Source: Paenibacillus aceti
GTDB lineage: Bacteria; Bacillota; Bacilli; Paenibacillales; Paenibacillaceae
Reading direction: 5' to 3'
Assembly (NCBI RefSeq): GCF_003614185.1
Contig: NZ_KZ987724.1
Location: forward strand, 2,147,360 to 2,211,359
DNA: 64,000 nucleotides
A model generated the notes under the pieces. That model worked only from the letters and a program-made list of their open reading frames with translations. It did no database searches and was not told the DNA's origin. Below, one piece after another: positions 43,733 to 52,032 of this stretch; the stretch's first letter is position 1; every line of letters begins with the position of its first letter. The translations under genes and the position numbers were made by a program.

Positions 43733-44974
43733 TTAACTATGTCGGGGCCGGGAGAGGATGAGGTGCACGAAGAAGAGTAACCCCATCGCACAGGCACTGG
43801 CCAGAAACGGTGCTGAGGGGCCGAGCCAGTCCCATAGCTTCCCGGAGACGATCGGTCCGATAATCATGCCGAATCCCTGAATCGTCAAGAAAAATCCCCA
43901 CACTGTCCCCTTCTCCCGCTCCGGTATCAAATGCGAGAGCATTGTATCCCAGGTTGGGAGAATGAAGGAATAGCTGATTCCGATCAGGATGACAAGAACC
44001 CAGACGATAGGAATCGAGCGGGTAAGCGCGAAAAAGCCGATCGAGATAGCTGCAGAAGCGAAGCCGATGTTCAGAAATAAGCTTGTCCCAAACCGATCCA
44101 CCATTTTACCCACCGGAATTAAACCGGCTACCGCGATCCCCCCGCCGGCGATCAACATGGCACTGTAGGCTTCCGGGGAAAGGCCCAACTCGGTTCTTAC
44201 ATACAGAGTGATCACTGGCGTCAGCAGGCCGATCGCAAAAGTCTGCAGGAATAATGCCGGGTATAGAAATGGACTTACCTTCAAATTATGGCGGATATGA
44301 TGCAGCGTACGACGAATATTCTGCAGCAGTGCCCGCAGCCTGGTCTTCTGTCCGTCTAACCTTGCGGAAATCTCCAACTGATTGCTCTTGGCCTTACCAG
44401 GCAAGAACAGCGATGTAAGCACAACGACTGCCATGCAGGAGAGCAGAAACCAGAATACTAAGGTATATGACTTGCTGACGAGAAAATTAATAATGATCGG
44501 TCCCAGCCCCGTCCCGCCGAGACTGGACATCTGGATGACGCCCATCGCTGTTCCGAAATTGTTATTTTCCTTGGTTACAGCCGAAATCCCCATCATTACA
44601 CAGGGCCATAAAGGCGCTGTTCCTATGCCTAGCAGCGTACAACCGAGAATGATAAAGCCTACGGTCTTGATGAAACTGAGGATCGTCACTGCGCTGAGCG
44701 TAATGATTAATCCGGCTGCCATCGTGGCCCGGAACCCGAGCCGTTCCACAAGCCACCCGGCCGGGCTGCGGAACAGATTGTCTCCGATGTATTGGAGCGA
44801 GAAGGACAGACCGATCACAAATGCGCTAAGCTTCAGTACATCCCCCATATAAACCGGCAACACGGCTACCAGTAATGATCCCTTTACGAACTCAACCAGA
44901 AACATGATGATCCAGAGACACACAAAGGTCGGAGTCAACAACGATTTATTAACAAGCTTCGATGTCAGTTTCAT
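43733..44974 (-). CDS. MFS transporter
   Basis: A 413-aa major facilitator superfamily permease with about twelve hydrophobic helices. The inter-helix 2/3 loop GDNLFRSPAGWLVERLGFRATM is the usual motif-A region, and the middle cytoplasmic loop is charged (KSNQLEISARLDGQKTRLRALLQN). The profile suggests drug or sugar export, but the substrate cannot be read from sequence. Start at ATG 44974 with GGGAGGGG upstream. The stop lies seven bases past a truncated repeat element. Confidence 0.9.
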   Translation of the reverse strand: MKLTSKLVNKSLLTPTFVCLWIIMFLVEFVKGSLLVAVLPVYMGDVLKLSAFVIGLSFSLQYIGDNLFRSPAGWLVERLGFRATMAAGLIITLSAVTILSFIKTVGFIILGCTLLGIGTAPLWPCVMMGISAVTKENNNFGTAMGVIQMSSLGGTGLGPIIINFLVSKSYTLVFWFLLSCMAVVVLTSLFLPGKAKSNQLEISARLDGQKTRLRALLQNIRRTLHHIRHNLKVSPFLYPALFLQTFAIGLLTPVITLYVRTELGLSPEAYSAMLIAGGGIAVAGLIPVGKMVDRFGTSLFLNIGFASAAISIGFFALTRSIPIVWVLVILIGISYSFILPTWDTMLSHLIPEREKGTVWGFFLTIQGFGMIIGPIVSGKLWDWLGPSAPFLASACAMGLLFFVHLILSRPRHS

Positions 44975-45093
44975 CTGTTCTCCCCTCCCTCGAAATCTTT
45001 GGCTTTTTCCCAAGTCATTGCTATCAGTTTGCCCAATTTACTGCTGCCTTTTACCTGTTTAAGTCAGAATGGAATTTAAGGCTGTAATCTTTT

Positions 45094-45128
45094 CTTGCAT
45101 TCCGGTCGCTTTTTGCTATACTCAAGCT
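45094..45128 (+). promoter_or_regulatory. Promoter of the decarboxylase gene
   Basis: TTGCAT and TATACT separated by a 16-bp spacer lie about 40 bp before the decarboxylase start codon. A reasonable sigma-A promoter. Confidence 0.6.
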
Positions 45129-45162
45129 TGTTAATTTTTTATGAAAGGCGGAAGACGACTAA

Positions 45163-46638
45163 ATGGATCATCAACGTACGCCGTTGTTTACTGCTCTCAA
45201 GCAGCATGCGGCCAGTAACCCGGTACAATTCCATATCCCTGGGCACAAAAAAGGACAAGGTATGGATCAGGAATTTCATGATTTTATTGGCGATAATGCT
45301 CTGTCTATTGACTTGATCAATATCGCCCCGCTTGATGACCTCCATCAGCCGTCGGGCGTAATTGAACAAGCCCAAAACCTTGCAGCCGATGCCTTTGGGG
45401 CGGATTATACCTTTTTCACGGTGCAAGGCACCAGCGGAGCCATCATGACGATGATTCTGTCTATTTGCTCACCTGGTGACAAGATTATCGTACCAAGAAA
45501 TATCCATAAATCGATCATGTCGGCGATTATTTTCTCGGGGGCGAAGCCGATCTTCGTATCCCCTGCCCAGGATCCCAATCTCGGAATCGATCACGGAATT
45601 ACGACGTCTTCGGTACGCAGAGCGCTTCAGCGGCATCCGGATGCCAAGGCCGTCCTGGTCATTAATCCAACCTACTATGGAGTATGTGCCCATCTGAAGG
45701 AGATCGTTGATCTGGCTCATAGCTACCATGTTCCTGTTCTCGTCGATGAGGCGCATGGGGTTCATATTCATTTTCATGAAGACCTGCCGATGTCTGCGAT
45801 GGAAGCTGGCGCCGATATGGCCGCCACAAGTGTTCACAAGCTTGGCGGCTCAATGACGCAGAGCTCTGTGCTTAATTTGAATACGAAGAATGGTTATGTG
45901 AATCCACAGCGTGTGCAGACCATTCTCAGCATGCTTACGACGACCTCGACGTCTTATTTATTGCTGGCTTCGCTTGATACATCACGAAGGAATCTCGCTC
46001 TATACGGTCATGAGCAGGCTGCGGAGTCAATGAGGCTCAGTGATTATGTGCGTCGCAGTGTGAATGAAATTGAGGGTTTGTACTGCTTCGGGCGTGAAAT
46101 TCTGGGTAGTGAGGCTACCTATGATATGGACCCGACGAAAATCACGATACATGTTCGCCATCTCGGCATCACCGGGTATGAGACAGAGAACTGGCTCAGA
46201 GAGCATTACCGTATCGAGGTTGAGCTTAGCGATATGTATAATATCCTGTGTCTGATTACCCCGGGGGATAATCAAGAGACGGTAGATACATTGCTGACCG
46301 CCTTGCGTGAGCTATCCCAGCTGTACTATAAAGAAGGCAATGCCAACGAGCTGATCGTAAAAATACCGGAAATACCGCAATTATCGCTTATTCCTCGAAA
46401 TGCCTTCTATGCAGATACCGAGGTCATTCCGTTCAAAGAATCAGCCGGTCGGATCATCGCCGAATTCATATATGTTTATCCGCCAGGAATACCGATCCTC
46501 TTGCCTGGCGAGGTTATTTCACAGGATAATATTGACTATATTATGGATCATGTCGAGGTGGGATTGCCTGTTAAAGGCCCCGAAGACCGCTACATCAAAA
46601 ATGTAAAAGTTATTGTAGAAGCTGATCCGATCTTCTAA
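45163..46638 (+). CDS. Orn/Lys/Arg decarboxylase (SpeA-like)
   Basis: A 491-aa PLP-dependent decarboxylase of the Orn/Lys/Arg group III family, as in Bacillus SpeA, which makes agmatine from arginine or cadaverine from lysine. The N-terminus QFHIPGHKKGQGMDQEF is the family hallmark. The PLP lysine is in TSVHKLGGSMTQSSVL near residue 226, and PVLVDEAHGVHIHF holds the cofactor-binding Asp and His. Substrate (arginine or lysine) is not decided by sequence. AAAGGCGG precedes the ATG. Monocistronic with a terminator. Confidence 0.9.
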   Translation: MDHQRTPLFTALKQHAASNPVQFHIPGHKKGQGMDQEFHDFIGDNALSIDLINIAPLDDLHQPSGVIEQAQNLAADAFGADYTFFTVQGTSGAIMTMILSICSPGDKIIVPRNIHKSIMSAIIFSGAKPIFVSPAQDPNLGIDHGITTSSVRRALQRHPDAKAVLVINPTYYGVCAHLKEIVDLAHSYHVPVLVDEAHGVHIHFHEDLPMSAMEAGADMAATSVHKLGGSMTQSSVLNLNTKNGYVNPQRVQTILSMLTTTSTSYLLLASLDTSRRNLALYGHEQAAESMRLSDYVRRSVNEIEGLYCFGREILGSEATYDMDPTKITIHVRHLGITGYETENWLREHYRIEVELSDMYNILCLITPGDNQETVDTLLTALRELSQLYYKEGNANELIVKIPEIPQLSLIPRNAFYADTEVIPFKESAGRIIAEFIYVYPPGIPILLPGEVISQDNIDYIMDHVEVGLPVKGPEDRYIKNVKVIVEADPIF

Positions 46639-46646
46639 ATGAACAG

Positions 46647-46697
46647 AGGCAGGGCCTGTAGACGATGATGCAAATCGCTTAAGGCTCTGCCTTTATT
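46647..46697 (+). terminator. Rho-independent terminator
   Basis: AGGCAGGGCCT and AGGCTCTGCCT (one G-U) with a T-rich tail, ending the decarboxylase transcript. Confidence 0.8.
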
Positions 46698-46759
46698 ATA
46701 ATAGAAAAGAGCCATTCCAGGCATCTGCAGGCCAGAAATAGCTCTTAGTTATCGAAAAT

Positions 46760-47077
46760 TTACGCTTCGTCCAGTTCAGAAACAAGCTGGTTATAAGCTT
46801 CTTCCACTTGACGCCACTCATCTTCGTCTTCAATATTGTAAAGCACCATTTCATCATTCTCTTCTTCCATACGGAGAATAATGCCGTCGGCTCCCGGATT
46901 GTTGCGTTCAAGCAGCAATGCGTACAGCTTCTCGCCTACATCAAAGGTCTCAACGAGAACCATGTCTACGTCATTTCCGCTCTCATCCGTTAAAGTTAAC
47001 ACGAACTCTTCATGCTCGTGATCATGATCATGTCCGCAACCGCATGCTTCACCATGCTCGTGATTGTGTTCGCTCAT
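46760..47077 (-). CDS. DUF1292 protein with His-rich N-terminus
   Basis: A 105-aa acidic protein of the DUF1292 (YrzB) family, unknown function. The DUF1292 core is residues 25-105 (EFVLTLTDESGNDVDMVLVETFDVGEKLYALL). The first 24 residues hold a His/Asp/Glu-rich stretch with nine histidines and a CGCGHDHDHEHE segment, likely binding a metal such as nickel or zinc. GCGAGG precedes the ATG. In Bacillus this family follows yrrK/yrrL; here no such neighbours are seen. Confidence 0.82.
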   Translation of the reverse strand: MSEHNHEHGEACGCGHDHDHEHEEFVLTLTDESGNDVDMVLVETFDVGEKLYALLLERNNPGADGIILRMEEENDEMVLYNIEDEDEWRQVEEAYNQLVSELDEA

Positions 47078-47166
47078 TCAAATACCTCGCTTTTAAATTT
47101 AAGTTGTCAACCTTGTGGTATCGTAACATTTTCAGGCGGACAGGTCAATTTAGAACATCGCATATT

Positions 47167-47727
47167 CTACTTAAGAACGTTAATGATTTTCTCCGAGACG
47201 AGAATGAACTCTTTGCTGTCCGCCGGCTTCATATAGAACCCGATCTTATATTTCCCCGAATTTTTAAAATCATAGGTGTAATCTTCCGTACGGAACCAGA
47301 AATTCTCCTTCTGTTCTTTAATGTCGCTCGTCTGGATCACATTCGAATTGCCGTCAGGCGAGGTGATCGATACCCGCACCGCTGATATATTCGTCTTCAA
47401 ATTATCGATTTGTGAGAAAACATTGAACTTCAGCTTCCCCGTCTTGTTGATATCCCCAAATGCATTGCCATCGGAGGATTGGAACAGAAACATATGTACA
47501 TTAGGTTTATAATAATAGACGGTCTTCGTAGCTTCATCATAATGAATCAGCCCTTGCAGCTCACGAAGAGGAATATACGTTTTGCCATCCACGATATAGC
47601 TGCCGTCTTCGAGTTCTCGGCCATTCATCAGCAGCCGGACTTTCTGAGAAGCCGAGTCTGCAAATAGTAGCGAACCTCCCATCAGGGAGAATATAGTAAC
47701 GAGTACTGCAACTCTTCTCCATTTCAT
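47167..47727 (-). CDS. Secreted stalk-domain protein (copper-amine-oxidase N-terminal-like)
   Basis: A 186-aa exported protein. The signal peptide (WRRVAVLVTIFSLMGGSLLFA) precedes a short copper amine oxidase N-terminal-like (stalk) domain, seen in DGKTYIPLRELQGLIHYDEATKTVYYYKP. The rest is a beta-rich Ig-like module (LKFNVFSQIDNLKTNISAVRVSITSPDG). This module set is common in extracellular proteins of Paenibacillus. GGAGGG precedes the ATG. Function unknown. Confidence 0.78.
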   Translation of the reverse strand: MKWRRVAVLVTIFSLMGGSLLFADSASQKVRLLMNGRELEDGSYIVDGKTYIPLRELQGLIHYDEATKTVYYYKPNVHMFLFQSSDGNAFGDINKTGKLKFNVFSQIDNLKTNISAVRVSITSPDGNSNVIQTSDIKEQKENFWFRTEDYTYDFKNSGKYKIGFYMKPADSKEFILVSEKIINVLK

Positions 47728-47898
47728 AAAAAATACCCTCCATAAGATTCATGTTGATGTAAATTTATACTCCAAATAACGGGCCAAGTTGCGCTTTTTT
47801 CATGAAAGGTTTTATTTTTTTGAAATGATTACGGGATAAAAAGCGAAAATGATATAGTAATACATAGTGAAATATTGAAAAATACGAGGTGAATAAAT

Positions 47899-48633
47899 AT
47901 GTCATTACATCTACAGATGTTAGGTACGGGCGGCGCTTTTGCCAAACGGTTCTATAACAACAATGCGCTGCTCAGCACAGAGGATTTCACATTGCTGATC
48001 GATTGCGGCATTACTGCCCCGCTTTCTCTGCATCAATTAGGGAAAACGCCGGATCAGATCGATGCCATTCTGATTACCCATATCCATGGCGATCATGTCG
48101 GTGGATTGGAGGAATTCGCCTTCCGGATGAAATTTCAATATGGACGAAAGCCCGTTCTTTATATCAGCGAGAAGCTGATCAAGCCGCTATGGGAAAATAC
48201 GCTAAAAGGCGGTCTAACTCAAGAGGGAATATCTTCGATCGAGGACGCTTTCGAGATTCATCCGTTAAGTGAAGGGGTACCCTATCATATATCTCCGGGC
48301 CTTACGCTCGAATTAATACAAACTCCACATATACCGGGAAAAGATAGCTTTTCTCTGTACATTAATCAAGAGATCTTCTACAGTGCGGATATGACCTTTC
48401 AGCCTGAGCTACTGACGAAGCTGGTTCAAGAAAGAGGCTGCCGCAAAATAATGCATGAGGTACAATTCATCGCCCCCGGAGTGGTGCATACGACATTGGA
48501 CGAGCTGCGCAGCTTGCCACAGGAAATCCAACAGATGATCTATCTGATGCATTATGGGGATGAGATGGAGAGTTATATGGGACAGACAGGTGCTATGAAA
48601 TTTCTCCGTCAGCACGAGATCTATTCGTTATAA
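47899..48633 (+). CDS. MBL-fold metallo-hydrolase
   Basis: A 244-aa metallo-beta-lactamase-fold hydrolase. The zinc motif [13 protein letters not shown] at residues 58-70 is HxHxDH type. Further residues lie in [16 protein letters not shown] and [12 protein letters not shown], resembling the RNase Z/phosphodiesterase-like or PQQB-type MBL group. No signal peptide, so cytosolic. GAGGTG precedes the ATG. Monocistronic with a terminator. Exact substrate unknown. Confidence 0.85.
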   Translation: MSLHLQMLGTGGAFAKRFYNNNALLSTEDFTLLIDCGITAPLSLHQLGKTPDQIDAILITHIHGDHVGGLEEFAFRMKFQYGRKPVLYISEKLIKPLWENTLKGGLTQEGISSIEDAFEIHPLSEGVPYHISPGLTLELIQTPHIPGKDSFSLYINQEIFYSADMTFQPELLTKLVQERGCRKIMHEVQFIAPGVVHTTLDELRSLPQEIQQMIYLMHYGDEMESYMGQTGAMKFLRQHEIYSL

Positions 48634-48640
48634 ATACAAG

Positions 48641-48675
48641 CAGCCGCCGGCGAAGAAGGGCCAGCGGCTGTTTTG
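48641..48675 (+). terminator. Rho-independent terminator
   Basis: CAGCCGCCGG and CCAGCGGCTG form a stem with a T run, 8 bp after the MBL gene. Confidence 0.85.
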
Positions 48676-48695
48676 ATGCAGACGATCAAGTTTAT

Positions 48696-48935
48696 TTATT
48701 CAAATCTCGGCAATGCGTCCAGGTTGTTGCTAGGGTCCCCATCTGCATCGCCACGGATATACATTTCTCCGTCTCTGCCCTTGAATACATTGACTCCGCC
48801 AATCGCACCGGCCTTCACTTCTTGCAGAGCCTGCTCGTAATCGAGTACCCGGCCGCTGGAGGTCTTGAAGGCGGTAAGATCACCGTCTCCGTTCTTTTGG
48901 ACTGCAATAAACGTCTCGCGTGTGTTCATTCCCAT
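48696..48935 (-). CDS. DUF3892-family protein
   Basis: A 79-aa soluble protein of the DUF3892 family. The diagnostic layout is ITAVQKNGDGDLTAFKTSSGRVLDYEQALQEVKAG-like (ETFIAVQKNGDGDLTAFKTS) followed by IGGVNVFKGRDGEMYIRGDADGDPSNNLDALP. Function unknown. The ATG at 48935 has GAGGAG upstream; the frame also offers a GTG just before and an ATG two codons later. Monocistronic. Confidence 0.8.
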   Translation of the reverse strand: MGMNTRETFIAVQKNGDGDLTAFKTSSGRVLDYEQALQEVKAGAIGGVNVFKGRDGEMYIRGDADGDPSNNLDALPRFE

Positions 48936-49020
48936 CACATCTCCTCTACGTTGTTTCCCTTCACAGGGTCCTCCTGAGAGGGATGTATATAGTTTGTCCC
49001 AAATAACGGAATGTATGAGA

Positions 49021-49470
49021 TTAGAGCTTCAGCGATTTCTCCATTCGCACATGGGGAATATTCGCATCGAGGAAGGTTTCCGTAGAAGTCGTCACATAGC
49101 CCAGCTTCTGGTAGAAGGCTTCGGCTTGACACTGCGCATCCAGCACGGATTTCGTTAATCCGAGCTCACGGGCCAGCTCCTCCATGGCGATCAACAGAAC
49201 TCTGCCGATCCCTTGCGAACGATAAGCTTTGCGAACAGCGATCCGCTGCATTTTGGCCGCATTATCCTGATAGTAGATTAGCCGGCCTGTGGCGGCGTAT
49301 TCCCCATCAACCTCGATCAGAATATGGTGGGCATCTGGCCCAATTACATCATATTCATCGATCTCCAATTCGACGGGGACCTTCTGCTCCCCTACGAATA
49401 CCTCTTTACGTATACTGCATGCTTGCTCCAATTGTTCTTCCGTCTTTACAGGTATAATTACAGCAGCCAT
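49021..49470 (-). CDS. GNAT-family N-acetyltransferase
   Basis: A 149-aa acetyl-CoA-dependent acetyltransferase with the GNAT fold, similar to the YjcF/ElaA group. The acetyl-CoA loop is AVRKAYRSQGIGRVLLIAM, and the C-terminal QCQAEAFYQKLGYVTTS carries the usual final strand. GGGAGGGATAGGA precedes the ATG at 49470; the earlier part of the frame is not supported. Target is unknown. Confidence 0.85.
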   Translation of the reverse strand: MAAVIIPVKTEEQLEQACSIRKEVFVGEQKVPVELEIDEYDVIGPDAHHILIEVDGEYAATGRLIYYQDNAAKMQRIAVRKAYRSQGIGRVLLIAMEELARELGLTKSVLDAQCQAEAFYQKLGYVTTSTETFLDANIPHVRMEKSLKL

Positions 49471-49601
49471 TCCTATCCCTCCCGATGGTGTAAACTTTAT
49501 ACTATGCATTAACAATAAAAACTTGCATCATTATACAAAAATTTTAATTTAATGTATAGTTGGGGTGAAAGATTAAATGGAAGGAAGGAGCTGTTCAACC
49601 G

Positions 49602-49709
49602 ATGTACGGTCTTACGATTGTTGCAGCTATCATTATTTCCGTTCTTCTGATTGTCCCGATGTTCTATGTTACGCAAAAAGCTTACTCCCGCAAATGGGAA
49701 GATGAGTAA
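49602..49709 (+). CDS. Small single-pass membrane protein
   Basis: A 35-aa peptide. GGAAGGAG lies 12 bases before the ATG. Residues 3-22 (GLTIVAAIIISVLLIVPMF) form one membrane helix, followed by a charged C-terminus (KAYSRKWEDE). The size and layout resemble small YtzI- or CydS-like proteins, but I do not assign one. It sits between the GNAT gene and the His/Ser-rich gene on the opposite strand. Confidence 0.65.
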   Translation: MYGLTIVAAIIISVLLIVPMFYVTQKAYSRKWEDE

Positions 49710-49718
49710 TCGAGGCGA

Positions 49719-50093
49719 TCAGGGCTCTGTGGAATATACCTCTTCCTCTACAGCTGGAGCATATACACCGTCAGATATCGAAGGAACAGACCACCACAGG
49801 GCCCTGGCCTGCCTCTCCATCGTCTGCTGATCCGGCCCCAGCCCGCAGCCAGCCATCGGCAGCAGCAGAGCCGCGAGTGCGACGCCCATGGCGATGACCG
49901 TTGTCAGCGCCTTGCTCCGGCGACTGAATATGGAGTGAGTTGGATGGTTGGAATGAGTTTGGTGAGTTTGGTGACTCGAATGACTCGATTGACTTGATTG
50001 ACTTGGATGGCTTGAATGATTAGATCGGCTTGGATGGCTTGAATGACGCTGGCCCGTTGGGTTTAGCTCAATCTGTGGCTTATCAGACTTCAT
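49719..50093 (-). CDS. Low-complexity protein with lipoprotein-like segment
   Basis: A 124-aa protein of unknown function. Residues 15-55 are a Ser/His/Thr/Pro low-complexity tract (SSHPS, SNHSS, SQSSHSSHQTH and similar), about 40 residues long. Then RRSKALTTVIAMGVALAALLLPMAGC resembles a lipoprotein signal peptide ending at a lipobox cysteine, placed unusually late. The mature part is short and acidic. The region may be cytoplasmic if this segment serves as an anchor, or it may be a misplaced start; no other start codon in frame with a ribosome site is obvious. Repeat-like DNA underlies the tract. Confidence 0.55.
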   Translation of the reverse strand: MKSDKPQIELNPTGQRHSSHPSRSNHSSHPSQSSQSSHSSHQTHQTHSNHPTHSIFSRRSKALTTVIAMGVALAALLLPMAGCGLGPDQQTMERQARALWWSVPSISDGVYAPAVEEEVYSTEP

Positions 50094-50231
50094 TTTTGGG
50101 TTAACCTCCGCTCTGAGTATAGTATATAATTATAATCTCCAATAAATGGGGATTGTATAAGGAAGTGACTGTATGCACATAGAATCATGGCGGGTGGGCA
50201 CAGACTATGGCGGACGGGCGAAGCAAATAAC

Positions 50232-50690
50232 TGCAAAAATACATCTATTCTCAGGCATTCAGCTCGGAGATTGGGAATAAATGCGAATATACAACTATTT
50301 CTCGGAATAAGCCTTAATTAGGCGAAAACTCATCAAAATAGATGCATAATAGCACCTATCCCCGCTGTTGAGGGGCTAAAGCGGCGATATAGTTGCACAT
50401 TTGCACTTATGGACTGGCATGGACGGGGATGAGCTAACGTTTCGCGATTGGGGATGGCATCGGAGATCGAAATGTAACCTCCGTTCCTAAAGTAGGAATC
50501 ATCTCTAATTGCATAAAGTACAACTAAAACAACACTAACTGGCTCCGACCTCACTTTAACTGTAAAATATACACTTATAACTGCAACTTTCCTCTATAAA
50601 TCGAAAACAAACTAATTTAAATGTACAAATTACACTTACAACAAGGTACTTGCGATAATCCGGCAGAATAAATGTACTTTTTACAACTAA
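50232..50690. repeat. Degenerate intergenic motif array with about 50-bp period
   Basis: An 18-bp motif of the type TGYA-N7-ACNNCTAT recurs at 50232, 50282, 50343, 50394, 50510, 50561, 50622 and 50673, with further weak copies at 50473 and 50582. Several intervals are 50-51 bp. The 50094-50782 stretch has no convincing gene. Function unknown. Confidence 0.55.
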
Positions 50691-50782
50691 CTTACCAGAT
50701 ATAGCTCTTGATGGACCATCCGATAGACGTAAGGCATCCTGCCGAAATAAAAAAATCCGATGCGTTGGCACCGGACCGTTCG

Positions 50783-51361
50783 TTATTTAATTCTCTTCAG
50801 CTCCGCTTCCTGTTGGATCGAGCGTAAAGATAGCACTTCAATAATACTATGTTGGTTCTCCAAAACAGTCTCCATTTTCATGACACGTTCGTTCGTGTCC
50901 AACACTGCACGTTTAATCAAATGTTGATCTTCTTTGATTTCATGAACATCTTGTTTAATCCCGTTCAGATCTTGTTTCACAAGAACCTGGTCAGCTTTTA
51001 TACCCTGTATATCCTGCTTCATAAGAGACTGGTCTTCTTTTATGCCCTGTATATCCTGCCTCATGAAGGTCTGATCATCCTTTATGCCCTGTATGTCTTG
51101 CTTCATGAAGGTCTGATCATTCTTTATGCCCTGTATATCCTGCCTCATGAAGGTCTGATCATCCTTTATGCCCTGTATATCCTGCTTCATGAAGGTCTGA
51201 TCATCCTTTATGCCCTGTATGTCCTGCTTCATGAGAGTCTGGTCTTCTTCAATTCCCATTAGTCGATTATCAATACCATCGAGTTTTTGATCGAGAGAAT
51301 CAAATCGCTTCTCAAATTGATTCATAGTAGCCTGCAGCAATTCCTTCAAATCATTACTCAT
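50783..51361 (-). CDS. Tandem-repeat coiled-coil protein
   Basis: A 192-aa charged helical protein with no signal peptide. The middle consists of about seven 14-residue repeats of the form QDIQGIKDDQTFMK, two heptads each, so a long coiled coil is expected. The first 35 residues (LKELLQATMNQFEKRFDSLDQKLDGIDNRL) continue the heptads. It starts at an ATG and lies just left of the tRNA. Function unknown; it may be a structural or scaffolding protein. Confidence 0.7.
   Translation of the reverse strand: MSNDLKELLQATMNQFEKRFDSLDQKLDGIDNRLMGIEEDQTLMKQDIQGIKDDQTFMKQDIQGIKDDQTFMRQDIQGIKNDQTFMKQDIQGIKDDQTFMRQDIQGIKEDQSLMKQDIQGIKADQVLVKQDLNGIKQDVHEIKEDQHLIKRAVLDTNERVMKMETVLENQHSIIEVLSLRSIQQEAELKRIK
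50961..51254. repeat. 42-bp tandem repeat in the coiled-coil gene
   Basis: Six near-identical 42-bp units start at 51003, 51045, 51087, 51129, 51171 and 51213, with a more divergent seventh at 50961. Each encodes 14 residues, so copy number can change without frameshift. Confidence 0.9.
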
Positions 51362-51472
51362 CTAAAGCCACGGCCCCCTCAAACTATAATTACCTCATAT
51401 TTTAACAAACATTACTTGTGAGTTCTAGCTGAAAAATGTAGAACCTTGCTACTTTATTTGTATAAAAAAGGT

Positions 51473-51501
51473 TTGACATATTGGGCTCTTCTTGATAAGA
51501 T
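51473..51501 (+). promoter_or_regulatory. tRNA-Val promoter
   Basis: TTGACA (51473-51478) and TAAGAT (51496-51501) with a 17-bp spacer; start of transcription near 51508, 17 bp before the tRNA. Confidence 0.8.
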
Positions 51502-51524
51502 AAATTTTGTCTTCACTTATATTT

Positions 51525-51597
51525 GATCTGTTAGCTCAGCTGGGAGAGCACCATCTTGACAGGGTGGGGGTCAGTGGTTCGAGCCCACTACAGATCA
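51525..51597 (+). tRNA. tRNA-Val(GAC)
   Basis: A complete cloverleaf: acceptor GATCTGT pairs with ACAGATC, D arm GCTC-AGCTGGGA-GAGC, anticodon stem CCATC/GGTGG with loop TTGACAG (anticodon GAC), variable GGGTC, T arm AGTGG-TTCGAGC-CCACT. Discriminator A at 51597; CCA is not encoded. The 3' end abuts the prophage and is the likely attachment site. Confidence 0.93.
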
Positions 51598-51607
51598 TAG
51601 CTGGTAG

Positions 51608-51640
51608 CCCTTGCGTAGCAAGGGTTTTTCTTTTTTTTTG
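51608..51640 (+). terminator. Terminator after tRNA-Val
   Basis: CCCTTGC-GTA-GCAAGGG is followed by a long T run, ending the tRNA transcript. Confidence 0.88.
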
Positions 51641-51641
51641 A

Positions 51642-51698
51642 AGAAGTAATAAAACCCTTAAAATCATAAGTGGGGACAAAACGGGGACAAAACTTTAA
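51642..51698 (+). pseudogene. Possible integrase C-terminal remnant
   Basis: A short open stretch (18 codons then a stop) ends SGDKTGTKL, and the same DNA reads KWGQNGDKTL in another frame; endings of this kind are common in Gram-positive phage integrases. The DNA holds the tandem GGGGACAAAAC. It could be the tail of an integrase split by integration in the tRNA, or chance. Confidence 0.35.
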
Positions 51699-51819
51699 TT
51701 CTTATGCTTGTTTCTAGATTTATTTATATTATTTACGACTGATTTCTATAGAATGTACTACTTTCACAAAAACTTCAAAAATAAACCACAGAAGCATTTT
51801 TCCTCTGTGGTTTATTTTA

Positions 51820-52032
51820 TTATTTTATAGCCCTTATTCTTCCTGCTTTAATGAAATTATCTATAGTTTGATAGATATCTATACATTTTCCCTCTTTCCA
51901 AACTTCCATTATTTTATTAACTCCTTCATTTTTTAAGTATCTTGTAAATGCGTCATTAAATACTGTCGTAACAAGTAAATTTTTCCTATGCCTCTCTTCC
52001 AATACAACAAACGTTTCAAAATCAATATGCAA
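51820..52032 (-). CDS. Small phage protein, unknown
   Basis: A 70-aa soluble charged protein, unknown family. The TTG at 52032 is preferred because AAAGGAG lies nine bases upstream; the start overlaps the end of the LexA-like gene by 11 bases, so the two are an operon, with the LexA-type gene first. Content is strand-helix (LLVTTVFNDAFTRYL, WKEGKCIDIYQTI). It may work with the repressor. Confidence 0.6.
   Translation of the reverse strand: MHIDFETFVVLEERHRKNLLVTTVFNDAFTRYLKNEGVNKIMEVWKEGKCIDIYQTIDNFIKAGRIRAIK

Noticed and set aside
50333-50771. Two minus-strand ORFs of 73 and 71 codons in the intergenic array
   Set aside because: No ribosome sites, no recognisable domains, and the DNA is dominated by the repeated motif.
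50961-51254. CRISPR-like array of regular direct repeats
   Set aside because: The 42-bp units are contiguous without spacers, stay in frame and encode a coiled coil. No cas genes are near.
51661-51698. GGGGACAAAAC direct repeat as an integrase arm site
   Set aside because: Only two tandem copies, better explained as part of a possible integrase C-terminus; no further copies nearby.
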